In this document: positions 16,924 to 23,989 of the stretch, piece after piece
Layout of the letters: every line of letters begins with the position of its first letter
Numbering within the stretch: position 1 is the first letter of the stretch
NCBI GenBank assembly: GCA_964510225.1
Contig: CAZEAN010000075.1
Coordinates: forward strand, 1 to 27,125
Reading direction: 5' to 3'
Length of the DNA stretch: 27,125 nucleotides
DNA from: CAZEAN01 sp964510225
Lineage (GTDB): Bacteria; Planctomycetota; Planctomycetia; Isosphaerales; Isosphaeraceae
Notes under the pieces: generated by a model
Told to the model about the DNA's origin: nothing
The model's database searches: none
What the model saw: only the letters and a program-made list of their open reading frames with translations
Translations under genes and position numbers: made by a program

Positions 16924-18348
16924 TCAGATGAATCGCATGCTACCGACGATTGCTGTCCGACGTTGCCGCGTGAAGGTCAGGGGTGTAGTCACTCCCTCTC
17001 CGGTTGGTCCGGCGATCGAGTAGGAACCGATTCCTTCGCCACCCGTACCGAGTCCAGCGACGCTTGGTCCATTAATGACGAAGATGGTGCATTCCATCGC
17101 TCTTCCCATCTTCTCCATCACACCAGTGTCGCGCGAGTGTAAGATCGCTGTATGTCCGAAGCCATGCTCTGAGAGTTTTGCAAGTTCAATCGCGCGGTCG
17201 ACATTTGGAACGCGGACGAACGGGACAAACGGCATCATCTGCTCGTGATCAACAAAGGGATGGTCGAATCCGGTTTCACCGAACAAGAGTTCTGTTCCAC
17301 CAGGGATCGATGCCCCAGCGTATTGAGCGAGCAGGTCTGGATCCTTTCCGATCAACTCTTTATTGACGACCGTCTTACCGGTCTCCATCTTCTTGAAGGC
17401 TGCCTGGGTGAGCGTATCAACTTGCTTCGGATCGAGGCGGAACGCTCCGAAGCGAGTCATCGTTTCCATCAAGCGGTCGAAGATCTCGGCCGTGGCAAAG
17501 ACTTGCTTCTCACCGATGCAAAGGAGATTGTTATCAAACGCTCCACCTGTCACGATCGACTTTGCTGCGCCTTCCAAGCAGGCAGTCCCATCGACCACGA
17601 CAGGTGGGTTTCCGGGTCCCGCGACGATCGCACGCTTATTACTCGCGAGAGCAGCACGAGCAACAGCCGTACCTCCGGTAACGACAAGTAGCCTCACCCC
17701 TCGGTGTTCGAACAGTGCTGTCGCCGATTCAATAGAAGGTGGGTCGATAATCGTGAGAAGATTATCGATTCCAATGACATTCCGAATAGCTCGATTAAAG
17801 CGTCGGACCCCCTCCGCAGCGATCTTTGCACCTGAGGGGTGAGCGTTGAAGACCACAGTGTTTCCTGCGGCAAGCATGCTAATCCCGTTACAAGCAAGGG
17901 TCGGCAGACTGTGGGTCACTGGAGTGATAGCGCCAATCACTCCGAAGGGAGCACCTTGCGTTAGTGTAAGGCCCTTATCACCAGCGTTGTTTTCGGTTCG
18001 AAGGTACTCTACACCTGGGATCGGAGGGATCGCATCTCGGAGTTTGGCAATCTTGTGATCGCGTCGACCAATCTGCGTTTCCGCTAACTCGGCGGGTCCG
18101 AGTTCATCGGCTTGTTCCACACAGATTCGCTTAATTTCTCGGATCGCAGCATCTCGATCTGAGATCGGGCGTCTCCGAAACAACTGATACGCTTCCTCTG
18201 CAGCAGCAACAGCAGCATCTGCAGTGGGAAAGACTCCGTCGGTACCGCTGTGGCTTGATGCAAAGCCATTACTACTGGCGGGACTCCCCATCTGCGTCAG
18301 CACTTGCTGGACCACATTACGGATGAGGTCTTCTGTCATCGGTTGCAT
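16924..18348 (-). CDS. CoA-acylating aldehyde dehydrogenase (PduP/EutE type) with N-terminal encapsulation helix
   Basis: A 474-residue enzyme that oxidises an aldehyde (probably lactaldehyde) with NAD+ and CoA to acyl-CoA. The first 20 residues (MTEDLIRNVVQQVLTQMG) are a classic amphipathic BMC targeting helix, followed by a Ser/Gly linker. The core has APFGVIGAITPVTHSLPT, VVFNAHPSG, VVTGGTAVARAAL, GAGPGN-like VAGPGNPPVVVD, and the catalytic cysteine C277 in FDNNLLCIGEKQ. The length matches PduP/EutE, and it lacks the catalytic Glu layout of hydrolytic dehydrogenases. The ATG at 18348 is preferred, with another ATG three codons in. It is separated from the preceding BMC-P gene by 132 bp and from the next by 36 bp. 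Confidence 0.93.
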   Translation of the reverse strand: MQPMTEDLIRNVVQQVLTQMGSPASSNGFASSHSGTDGVFPTADAAVAAAEEAYQLFRRRPISDRDAAIREIKRICVEQADELGPAELAETQIGRRDHKIAKLRDAIPPIPGVEYLRTENNAGDKGLTLTQGAPFGVIGAITPVTHSLPTLACNGISMLAAGNTVVFNAHPSGAKIAAEGVRRFNRAIRNVIGIDNLLTIIDPPSIESATALFEHRGVRLLVVTGGTAVARAALASNKRAIVAGPGNPPVVVDGTACLEGAAKSIVTGGAFDNNLLCIGEKQVFATAEIFDRLMETMTRFGAFRLDPKQVDTLTQAAFKKMETGKTVVNKELIGKDPDLLAQYAGASIPGGTELLFGETGFDHPFVDHEQMMPFVPFVRVPNVDRAIELAKLSEHGFGHTAILHSRDTGVMEKMGRAMECTIFVINGPSVAGLGTGGEGIGSYSIAGPTGEGVTTPLTFTRQRRTAIVGSMRFI

Positions 18349-18480
18349 GGCGAGAACCCCAGGCTGTGAAGCGACGATTGTTTTTCGCGAACTTGGAAAC
18401 AGGGATAGTTCTTAGAGTTCTTGGTTCGACTGGCTACAGAAGAAAACCGCGTATCGTGTTCTTCGGTTTCCCCTTATGCC

Positions 18481-18801
18481 TCAAGAGAGTTGATTTCGAT
18501 TCGAAAAAACGACTTTCCCACCGAGGTCGACGGTATCAACGAGACCGATAATGACCGCATCAATCGGAAGCTTCTCAGTCTCGGGGGTGAGCCGAGCACT
18601 CGAACCCTGGCAGATCAGTACCATCTCTTCGATCCCCGCACCGAGGGTATCGACAACGACGAAGGTCCGCCCGGTCGGCACAAGGCGATCCCCGGTTTCC
18701 GGATCAACCCGGTATGGTTCGACAGTCAGAAGTTTGTGGCCTGTCATTGACGCCACCTTTTGAGTGGCTACCACGTGACCGGTCACTCGGGCGACAAACA
18801 T
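18481..18801 (-). CDS. BMC-P pentameric shell protein (EutN/CcmL family), copy 3
   Basis: A 106-residue vertex protein from the ATG at 18801, which has AAGGAG six bases upstream. The upstream in-frame start at 18828 would overlap the acetate-kinase gene and add a non-family leader. The sequence opens MFVARVTGHVVATQKVASM and has KLLTVEPYRVD and the conserved VVDTLGAGIEEMVLICQGSSAR block, then PIDAVIIGLVD, closely following the family pattern. It is slightly longer than the other two copies, with a ~12-residue charged tail. It starts 10 bp after the stop of the kinase gene. Confidence 0.93.
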   Translation of the reverse strand: MFVARVTGHVVATQKVASMTGHKLLTVEPYRVDPETGDRLVPTGRTFVVVDTLGAGIEEMVLICQGSSARLTPETEKLPIDAVIIGLVDTVDLGGKVVFSNRNQLS

Positions 18802-18811
18802 CCGACGCTCC

Positions 18812-20008
18812 TTACTGAGTCGAAGCACTCAAAAGGTCACGGGTCTGTCGAGCGACAATAATTTCTTCGTTTGTTGGCATCACCCAGACCTCGATCCGGC
18901 TCTCTGCTGCACTGATTTTGCGCTCACCAGAGCCGTTTTCGTTGTTCCACTCATCCAACTTGATGCCGTAGAACCCAAGATTCTGACAAACAGCAGCCCT
19001 GATTTGGCTTGAGTTTTCGCCTATCCCCGCCGTGAAAATAATGGCGTCCACGTCACCAAGCTCCACCATGTAAGCACCGAGATAGTGTCGGATTGAGCTG
19101 ACGAACATCTCGATTGCAAGTCGAGCTTTCGGATCACCTGCGTCTGCTGCTTCCTCAACATCGCGGAGGTCGTTTGACCCTGTGAGGCCCAAGAGCCCAG
19201 AGCCGCTCGCAAGAGTATTGAGTAATTCTTCAAGATTCATCCCAGTGGCACGGATGAGGGCAGGAAGGGCAAAGGGGTCGAAGTCACCAACGCGGTTATT
19301 GTGGAATAGGCCCGTCTGAGGACTCATTCCCATGCTGGTCGCTACTGACCGCCCCTCCTTAATCGCGCAGAGGGAGGAGCTACCACCAAGGTGACAGGAG
19401 ATGACGGACAAGTTGGGCCGGTTGAGAATTGTCGCGGAGCGTTCTGCGATATAACGATGACTAGCACCGTGGAAGCCCCACCGAAGAATACCGTGATCTA
19501 AAGCCCACGCCTCCGGTACAGCGTACCGGCGATTACGGTCAGGGATGGTCTGATGGAACCCAGTTTCAAATGCTGCAACTAAGGGGAGATCTGGAAATCG
19601 GGATCGAAGCATCCGCATCGCCGCAACATAGGGAGGATTATGTGCTGGGGTGACGTCGTTATAGTCCTCCATTGCTTGGAGGACACGATCATCAACTTGT
19701 TGGACGCCAGAGAGTCCTCGGGCATGTACTGCCTTAAACCCAATGGCAGCAACCTCAGCAGGATCATTGATTACACCGACATTGCTGTCGGTTAATTGAA
19801 CGAGACAACGCTGAACAGCTTCGCCGTGATCAGGGACCGCTCCTTCCTCTTCTAACTGCTGGTTCTTTGAGCGGTAGACAATCTTTGACGAGCTTGAGCC
19901 AATCCGGTCGATCGCTCCTCGCGCTAGGAGCGGCTCTGCTGGATCACCGAGATCAAACAATCGGTACTTGAAACTGGTGCTCCCCAGATTCGCCACCAAG
20001 ACCTTCAT
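18812..20008 (-). CDS. Acetate/propionate-kinase family enzyme of the microcompartment
   Basis: A 398-residue ASKHA-fold acid kinase, normal length for AckA. The phosphate-binding start is VLVANLGSTSFKYRL; other signatures are VHARGLSG, RWGFHGASHRYIA, HLGGSSSLCAIKEGRSV, TSMGMSPQTG, NRVGDFDP and FTAGIGENSSQIR. It should convert the acyl-phosphate produced by PduL to the free acid (lactate, propionate or acetate) and ATP, closing the compartment pathway by substrate-level phosphorylation. Where the standard enzyme has VFDTAFHQT with a catalytic Asp, this one has AFETGFHQT with Glu. It has no targeting extension, so it may act outside the shell. It is followed 10 bp later by a BMC-P gene. Confidence 0.9.
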   Translation of the reverse strand: MKVLVANLGSTSFKYRLFDLGDPAEPLLARGAIDRIGSSSSKIVYRSKNQQLEEEGAVPDHGEAVQRCLVQLTDSNVGVINDPAEVAAIGFKAVHARGLSGVQQVDDRVLQAMEDYNDVTPAHNPPYVAAMRMLRSRFPDLPLVAAFETGFHQTIPDRNRRYAVPEAWALDHGILRWGFHGASHRYIAERSATILNRPNLSVISCHLGGSSSLCAIKEGRSVATSMGMSPQTGLFHNNRVGDFDPFALPALIRATGMNLEELLNTLASGSGLLGLTGSNDLRDVEEAADAGDPKARLAIEMFVSSIRHYLGAYMVELGDVDAIIFTAGIGENSSQIRAAVCQNLGFYGIKLDEWNNENGSGERKISAAESRIEVWVMPTNEEIIVARQTRDLLSASTQ

Positions 20009-20035
20009 TGCGAGGACTCTCCCGGTGCATGATTC

Positions 20036-20314
20036 TTAGCGGTTCAAGAAGGACTGCTCTACAGCTTCAGAAGGTCGAGGAATGACATGAGCGGCGAGTA
20101 ATTCACCAACCCTTGCTGCTGCCTCAGCACCTGCTTCCACTGCAGCGCGGACACTGCTGACGTCACCTTGGATAATGCCACTTACAACACCACCGTCGAG
20201 CTTAATCACTGGCGTGGCAACCTCGACATTGGCCGCTTTGAGCATCGCATCATAGGCGTTGATGAGACCTATGAGCCCTCTGGTTTCGATGAGCCCCAAC
20301 GCGGAGCCGTTCAT
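20036..20314 (-). CDS. BMC-H hexameric shell protein, copy 1
   Basis: A 92-residue single-BMC-domain protein forming the shell facets. It opens NGSALGLIETRGLIGLINAYDAMLKAANV and has the conserved edge lysine in AMLKAANV. The pore loop region reads VIKLDGGVVSGIIQGD, where PduA-like proteins have KIGSGL, so an Asp may line the pore. The RAAVEAGAEAAARVG helix and HVIPRP end are typical. I start at the ATG (20314) because GAGG lies 10 bases upstream; the TTG three codons earlier abuts the ribosome site. It is preceded by two inverted repeats and followed after 27 bp by the acid kinase gene. Confidence 0.92.
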   Translation of the reverse strand: MNGSALGLIETRGLIGLINAYDAMLKAANVEVATPVIKLDGGVVSGIIQGDVSSVRAAVEAGAEAAARVGELLAAHVIPRPSEAVEQSFLNR

Positions 20315-20373
20315 GGTGGTCAAGCCTCAGAGTTAAGGGTGGTAGCGGTTGGATGTTCGGACAGCGAGATCAG

Positions 20374-20400
20374 ACACCGGCCAACTTGATGCACCGGTGT
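20374..20400 (-). promoter_or_regulatory. Inverted repeat ACACCGG/CCGGTGT between BMC-H genes
   Basis: A perfect 7-bp inverted repeat (20374-20380 with 20394-20400) with a 13-base loop lies between BMC-H copies 2 and 1. It is downstream (in transcription) of the stronger hairpin at 20411-20434. No run of T residues follows, so it is not an obvious intrinsic terminator; it may protect or partition the mRNA. Confidence 0.4.
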
Positions 20401-20410
20401 TCGACCGATT

Positions 20411-20434
20411 CTAGGAGACCTCGGAGGCTCCTAG
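20411..20434 (-). promoter_or_regulatory. Strong intercistronic hairpin directly after the BMC-H copy 2 stop codon
   Basis: CTAGGAG (20411-20417) pairs with CTCCTAG (20428-20434), continued by CCT/AGG around a CGG loop with one unpaired base, giving about ten base pairs. On the transcript it begins immediately after the TAA of the upstream BMC-H gene. No U-tract follows, so it is more likely an mRNA 3'-end stabiliser or an expression-balancing element between shell genes than a full terminator. Confidence 0.55.
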
Positions 20435-20761
20435 TTAGCTACCAAAGTAAGTCTCGAGTACGGCCGGATCAGGTCTCGGAATGACATGGGCGGAAACGAG
20501 GTCGCCAACGCGGCTTGCAGACTCCGCACCAGATTCCACTGCAGCGCGGACACTGCCAACGTCACCCCGAACGATTGTTGTAATGTATGTCCCACCAACC
20601 GCAACGCGCCCCAAGTGAGCAACGTTGGCGGCTTTGAGCATGGCGTCGGTTGCTTCAATGATCCCCACAAGACCTTTGCACTCGATCATCCCAAGAGCTT
20701 CACCGTTAGCACCGTTGGTTGAGTACCGTGAAGCTGCTGTGTGCTGTGTTGCAACTGCCAT
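20435..20761 (-). CDS. BMC-H hexameric shell protein, copy 2
   Basis: A 108-residue BMC-H protein from the ATG at 20761 (GGAG nine bases upstream; in-frame starts further up would overlap the previous gene). A ~20-residue N-terminal extension (MAVATQHTAASRYSTNGANG) precedes the domain start EALGMIECKGLVGIIEATDAM. The pore loop reads AVGGTYITTIVRGD, different from both paralogues. The edge lysine in AMLKAANV and the VRAAVESGAESASRVG helix are present, and the end is PRPDPAVLETYFGS. It starts 4 bp after copy 3 and is followed by the intercistronic hairpin. Confidence 0.92.
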   Translation of the reverse strand: MAVATQHTAASRYSTNGANGEALGMIECKGLVGIIEATDAMLKAANVAHLGRVAVGGTYITTIVRGDVGSVRAAVESGAESASRVGDLVSAHVIPRPDPAVLETYFGS

Positions 20762-20765
20762 GGGC

Positions 20766-21116
20766 TCAGGCTCCGTCGTTCTTGGATGTAGTGCTTGTAC
20801 TAGCCGTAGTGGAACTCGGCCGGTTTGCCTTGTTGAAGGTGAGGACACCACCTAGTTCGTTGTGAGGTCGAGGAATTACTTGAACACTCAGGACTTCACC
20901 GATCCTACTTGCCGCCGCTGCGCCCGCATCGACGGCAGCCTTCACTGCGGCAACATCGCCCACCACAAACGCGGTCACGAGGCCACTCCCGACCTTGTCC
21001 CAGCCTGCAAGCTCGACGTTAGCCGCCTTGAGCATTGCGTCTGATGCTTCTACGAGTGCGACGAAGCCTTTGGTCTCGATCATCCCGAGGGCTTCTTGTA
21101 GTGATCCGTTCGCCAT
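20766..21116 (-). CDS. BMC-H hexameric shell protein, copy 3 (PduA-like pore)
   Basis: A 116-residue BMC-H protein from the ATG at 21116 with GGAG seven bases upstream; the longer open frame to 21179 adds only non-family residues. Domain: QEALGMIETKGFVALVEASDAM, edge lysine in AMLKAANV, pore loop DKVGSGLVTAFVVGD, matching the GSG pore of PduA-type shells. Beyond the domain end (VIPRPHNELGG) there is a ~25-residue Ser/Thr-rich tail (RPSSTTASTSTTSKNDGA) that could face the lumen or cytosol. It is the first shell gene of the operon, 128 bp after the phosphotransacylase gene. Confidence 0.92.
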   Translation of the reverse strand: MANGSLQEALGMIETKGFVALVEASDAMLKAANVELAGWDKVGSGLVTAFVVGDVAAVKAAVDAGAAAASRIGEVLSVQVIPRPHNELGGVLTFNKANRPSSTTASTSTTSKNDGA

Positions 21117-21136
21117 CGATACTCTCCAGGAGTTAA

Positions 21137-21177
21137 GTGCTGGTTGCGTTGGGTCCTGAACTTGAGTCGCCCAGCAC
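21137..21177 (-). promoter_or_regulatory. Inverted repeat GTGCTGG/CCAGCAC between phosphotransacylase and first shell gene
   Basis: A perfect 7-bp inverted repeat (21137-21143 with 21171-21177) with a 27-base loop lies in the 128-bp gap before the BMC-H cluster. The loop is long and no U-tract follows. It could set expression of the shell genes, but the evidence is weak. Confidence 0.3.
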
Positions 21178-21244
21178 AATCGCCAGGTGTCTCAATCGGC
21201 CTCTAGAAGAAGCGGTCAGTAGGATTGAAAAGGATTCGAACGTC

Positions 21245-21919
21245 TCAAGGTTTGGTCAATTCAACTTTGGTGGCATTGGGAAGATCACAGGCGTTCCCCT
21301 CGTCGGTGTCGATATGAACCTCCAGCTTCCAATCAGGGTTCACCCTGACGAGCAAGCCTTCGAGGGTTGTGGGGCAAGTCCCGTACACTCTCAGGTTCAT
21401 CCTGTCCTTGTGCTGGACGCCGTAGTACTGCGCGTCCTTGTCACTCATGTGGATGTGTCGCTCAGCCCTGATGACACCCTCAGGTAATTCAACCCGTCCT
21501 TTAGGGCCGACCAGAAGACAGCCTGGAGTCCCTCCGATGTCACCAGAGAGCCGGACAGGAAGATCTAGTCCAAGACTGATTGCGTCAGTGAAGGCGAGTT
21601 CGACTTGACTGAACTTGCGGCAAGGTCCAAGGATCCGAACGTTTGGGATCATCCGCTGCCGTGGACCGACAATTGCCAAGGTTTCGTTCGCCGCGAAGTC
21701 CGTGTCTTGATAGAGACTCTTCATCGGGGTAAGTTCATAGCCCGGACCAAAAAGAGCGCTGACATGTTCTTCAGTCAAGTGTATGTGTCTTGCCGAGATG
21801 TTAACCACCAGGTTTGGTCGATGAGATGTCCTGGCAGAACCAGCTTGGCCATTGAATCGATCGCGGAGAATCGACCGCACAAGTGTTTCGACGTCATCGC
21901 GGGCAATCATGGTGCTCAT
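21245..21919 (-). CDS. pduL: PduL-type phosphate acyltransferase with N-terminal encapsulation helix
   Basis: A 224-residue PduL-family phosphotransacylase, unrelated to Pta. It converts acyl-CoA and phosphate to acyl-phosphate and CoA, regenerating CoA inside the compartment. The N-terminal ~23 residues (ARDDVETLVRSILRDRFNG) are an amphipathic targeting helix. Two domains carry the zinc-binding motifs SARHIHLTEEHV (~43-54) and AERHIHMSDKDA (~150-161), plus the conserved RLSGDIGGTPGC. The ATG at 21919 overlaps the regulator's TGA as ATGA, indicating coupling, with GAGG 11 bases upstream. PduL of the PVM type is the usual partner of the acylating dehydrogenase found here. Confidence 0.94.
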   Translation of the reverse strand: MSTMIARDDVETLVRSILRDRFNGQAGSARTSHRPNLVVNISARHIHLTEEHVSALFGPGYELTPMKSLYQDTDFAANETLAIVGPRQRMIPNVRILGPCRKFSQVELAFTDAISLGLDLPVRLSGDIGGTPGCLLVGPKGRVELPEGVIRAERHIHMSDKDAQYYGVQHKDRMNLRVYGTCPTTLEGLLVRVNPDWKLEVHIDTDEGNACDLPNATKVELTKP

Positions 21920-22752
21920 GAGTTTTCGGACCTCGGGCTGGGGGCACCTTTGTGAAGATGGCCGTTGACAGTGGGACGGCTACGCTCCGGGCTGGTCTCA
22001 GCGAGGAGGAGCGGAACACCGAGTTCTCGGAAGAATTCCTGATCGTGAAGACCGAGACTTGAATCACTAACAATCTGGTGGACTTCGTCGAGACCACAGA
22101 GCTTTGATAAGGACTGGCGGCCAAACTTGGAGTGATCTGCCACGATGATCACTTCTTGACTACACGTGATCATTTGTCGCTCAGTGTCGACTAAAAGGCT
22201 GTTGGAATTGAAGACACCGTCTCGAGTGATTCCACCCGCACCTAAGATTGCACGTCGAGCCCTGATTCCTTGGAGTGTGGCCGAAGCGAGTGGCCCCATC
22301 GCAACTCCAGTTCTTGGATAGATGTAACCACCGATGAGGATCAAATCAGTTTCTTGGCTCGTCGCGAGAAGCGTGGCGATCGGAAGGCTATTGGTTACGA
22401 TCTGGAGTGGGCGGCCGATCAAACTGCGGGCGACTTCGAGCGTCGTCGTGCCACCATCGAGGACGACCGTTTCACCATCTTCAATCAACTCAGCAACGAC
22501 ACTGCCGATCGCTTGCTTCTCGGATACTGCACTCCCTGCGCGATCGTCCAACGCAGGCATGCCCCGAACATCCCCAACACAAACTGCACCTCCGTGAGTC
22601 CGCTTAATCGCTCCCGACTGATCGAGGAACTCTAAGTCGCGCCGGATTGTACTCTCGGAGGCACCAGTCATTCGGATCAACTCATCAAGTGTGGCGAATC
22701 CTTGGCGACGAATCTGGTCTAATAAGGCGTGACGCCGCGGTTCGGGATGCAT
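21916..22752 (-). CDS. DeoR-family transcriptional regulator, first gene of the BMC operon
   Basis: A 278-residue DeoR/GlpR-type repressor. The N-terminal winged helix-turn-helix spans about residues 5-57 (RRHALLDQIRRQGFATLDEL; GASESTIRRDLEFLDQSG; IKRTHGGAV). The C-terminal sugar-phosphate-sensing domain shows VVLDGGTTTLEVARSL, IVTNSLPIATLL, LIGGYIYPRTGVAMG and VIIVADHSKFGRQSL. DeoR regulators typically bind sugar phosphates and repress sugar-utilisation operons; here the effector could be a 6-deoxyketose phosphate, which is an inference. Its position at the head of the operon suggests autoregulation. The last ~25 residues are a hydrophilic tail. Confidence 0.93.
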   Translation of the reverse strand: MHPEPRRHALLDQIRRQGFATLDELIRMTGASESTIRRDLEFLDQSGAIKRTHGGAVCVGDVRGMPALDDRAGSAVSEKQAIGSVVAELIEDGETVVLDGGTTTLEVARSLIGRPLQIVTNSLPIATLLATSQETDLILIGGYIYPRTGVAMGPLASATLQGIRARRAILGAGGITRDGVFNSNSLLVDTERQMITCSQEVIIVADHSKFGRQSLSKLCGLDEVHQIVSDSSLGLHDQEFFRELGVPLLLAETSPERSRPTVNGHLHKGAPSPRSENS

Positions 22753-22791
22753 GTCAACGGTTCCGGCGGGCTTTGCTTCCTTTCACTCAAG

Positions 22792-22820
22792 ATGATGAGT
22801 GTTGGCGGTCAGGTTGTCAA
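22792..22820 (-). promoter_or_regulatory. Candidate sigma-70 promoter of the BMC operon
   Basis: On the minus strand, TTGACA (22820-22815) is a perfect -35 box, followed after 17 bases by CATCAT (22797-22792), which matches four of six positions of the -10 consensus. It lies 40 bp upstream of the regulator's ATG. No clear palindromic operator was found between 22753 and 22950. Confidence 0.5.
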
Positions 22821-22922
22821 TGGTCTTGCGCGATTCTGGTCGATTTTGTTAATGATCGTGAGCTTTGATGAAGGATTGCGGCCAAGGTAGCTGAGGACTG
22901 CTCGACTATCGCGGTTGATCGG

Positions 22923-22928
22923 TACAAT
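22923..22928 (+). promoter_or_regulatory. Possible -10 element (TACAAT) of fpg
   Basis: TACAAT matches five of six bases of the -10 consensus and sits 25 bp upstream of the fpg start codon. No good -35 box is found at 16-18 bases upstream, so this is weak; if used, the leader would be very short. Confidence 0.3.
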
Positions 22929-22953
22929 TGCCGGTAAAAGGAGGAACGCAATT

Positions 22954-23808
22954 ATGCCGGAGTTACCGGAAGTGGAGACGATGGTGCGGGGGCTGAGACC
23001 GGTCATCGAAGGGCACCGGATCGAATCAATCAAAATCAATGACGAAACGCTCCTTGAGAACTGCTCGGCTGCAGACCTCGAGAGTGAGGTTGTCTCGGAA
23101 GTAGTGGAGTCGGTAGATCGTCGTGGAAAGTGGGTGTTGCTGCGCCTGAAAGAATCTAGCGGCATCATCGTCATCCAGCCCCGGATGACTGGTGCTTTTT
23201 ATCTCGTCGAATCGGCTCAAGCCCGTCATATTCGACTAACGTTCAAAGTCAGTGAACCCGACCCTCGATTTCCCTTGGTCCACTTCAATGATCCGAGACG
23301 ACTTGGAAGACTCTATTGGCACCAGAGTCTGGAACAAGCGGAGGTTGCATTCCGAGGCACTCATGGACCAGACGCCTTGGAAATCACTAGCAGCGAACTT
23401 GCGGGACGATTGGCCAAGACAAATCGAGCAATCAAGCCTTCATTGATGGATCAAAAGGTCTTGGCCGGAATTGGTAACATTTATGCTGATGAGTTACTTC
23501 ATCGCGCCGGGGTCCACCCAGAGCGGATTGCTTCCAGTCTCGATCAAGAGACTGTCGATCGCTTACATCGGGCTATGGTCGAAATCCTTGAAATCGCGAT
23601 CGCTGCCGAGGGATCCAGCTTCGATCAGCATTACCGGACGGTTTTGGGAACCGAGGGTGGCTTTCTTGCAATCAACCACGTTTACCGACGCACGGGGCAA
23701 CCTTGTAATACTTGCGGGACGTCGATAGCGCGGGCAAACATTAAGGGGTTGATTGGACGCTCAACACATTACTGCATCCGGTGCCAGCCCCTCGATTCTC
23801 CGTCGTAA
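22954..23808 (+). CDS. mutM: Formamidopyrimidine-DNA glycosylase (Fpg/MutM)
   Basis: A 284-residue base-excision repair enzyme that removes oxidised purines such as 8-oxoguanine and nicks the abasic site. The start is fixed by the mature N-terminus PELPEVETMVRGLRP, where Pro2 is the nucleophile and Glu3 assists, and by AAAAGGAGG nine bases upstream. Other signatures are DRRGKWVLL with the conserved Lys, RPSLMDQ-like IKPSLMDQKVLAGIGNIYADE, and the C-terminal zinc finger CNTC...GRSTHYCIRC. All essential residues are present. An upstream in-frame TTG at 22915 would add 13 residues and block the N-terminal Pro, so it is rejected. Functionally unrelated to the divergent BMC operon. Confidence 0.96.
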   Translation: MPELPEVETMVRGLRPVIEGHRIESIKINDETLLENCSAADLESEVVSEVVESVDRRGKWVLLRLKESSGIIVIQPRMTGAFYLVESAQARHIRLTFKVSEPDPRFPLVHFNDPRRLGRLYWHQSLEQAEVAFRGTHGPDALEITSSELAGRLAKTNRAIKPSLMDQKVLAGIGNIYADELLHRAGVHPERIASSLDQETVDRLHRAMVEILEIAIAAEGSSFDQHYRTVLGTEGGFLAINHVYRRTGQPCNTCGTSIARANIKGLIGRSTHYCIRCQPLDSPS

Positions 23809-23989
23809 TTTCCAAGAGAATCGAAGAATCTGGGCTCAGGTCGGATCCACTGGCCGGTAGACCGTGATTCGGCTATGATCCGGACCGTCGACTCCGACGA
23901 TCGGTTCCGATTCTCGGCCCAGATGATCTTCGGTGCCCAGTTTGACGAGTGACGAAGCGATCAGACCGAGTAGGGTAGGGGGGCGAATC

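Larger units (their letters stand above)
12159..22752 (-). other. PVM-type bacterial microcompartment operon (14 genes)
   Basis: Fourteen same-strand genes are packed with overlaps or short gaps: regulator, PduL phosphotransacylase, BMC-H x3, acetate-kinase family, BMC-P, acylating aldehyde dehydrogenase, BMC-P, accessory protein, BMC-P, class II aldolase, malate/lactate dehydrogenase homologue, TIM-barrel-like protein. The set matches the Planctomycetes-Verrucomicrobia BMC type known to serve fucose/rhamnose (lactaldehyde) breakdown. There is no BMC-T trimer gene, no B12-dependent diol dehydratase and no glycyl-radical enzyme, which separates it from Pdu, Eut and GRM operons. Sugar isomerase, sugar kinase and transporter genes are not included. 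Confidence 0.9.

Noticed and set aside
17245..17842. Plus-strand frames of 148 and 159 codons inside the aldehyde dehydrogenase gene
   Set aside because: They are antisense shadows of a well conserved enzyme.
18355..18480. AAACCG/CGGTTT inverted repeat in the gap before the aldehyde dehydrogenase gene
   Set aside because: Short stem with a 14-base loop and a competing pairing (GAAGAA/TTCTTC); not convincing.
20851..21179. Longer N-termini for BMC-H copies 2 and 3
   Set aside because: The extra residues are unlike the family, overlap neighbouring coding sequence and lack ribosome sites, while the internal ATGs have them.
22915..22953. Upstream TTG start for fpg
   Set aside because: Fpg needs an N-terminal Pro directly after the initiator Met; the ATG at 22954 gives it and has a strong ribosome site.
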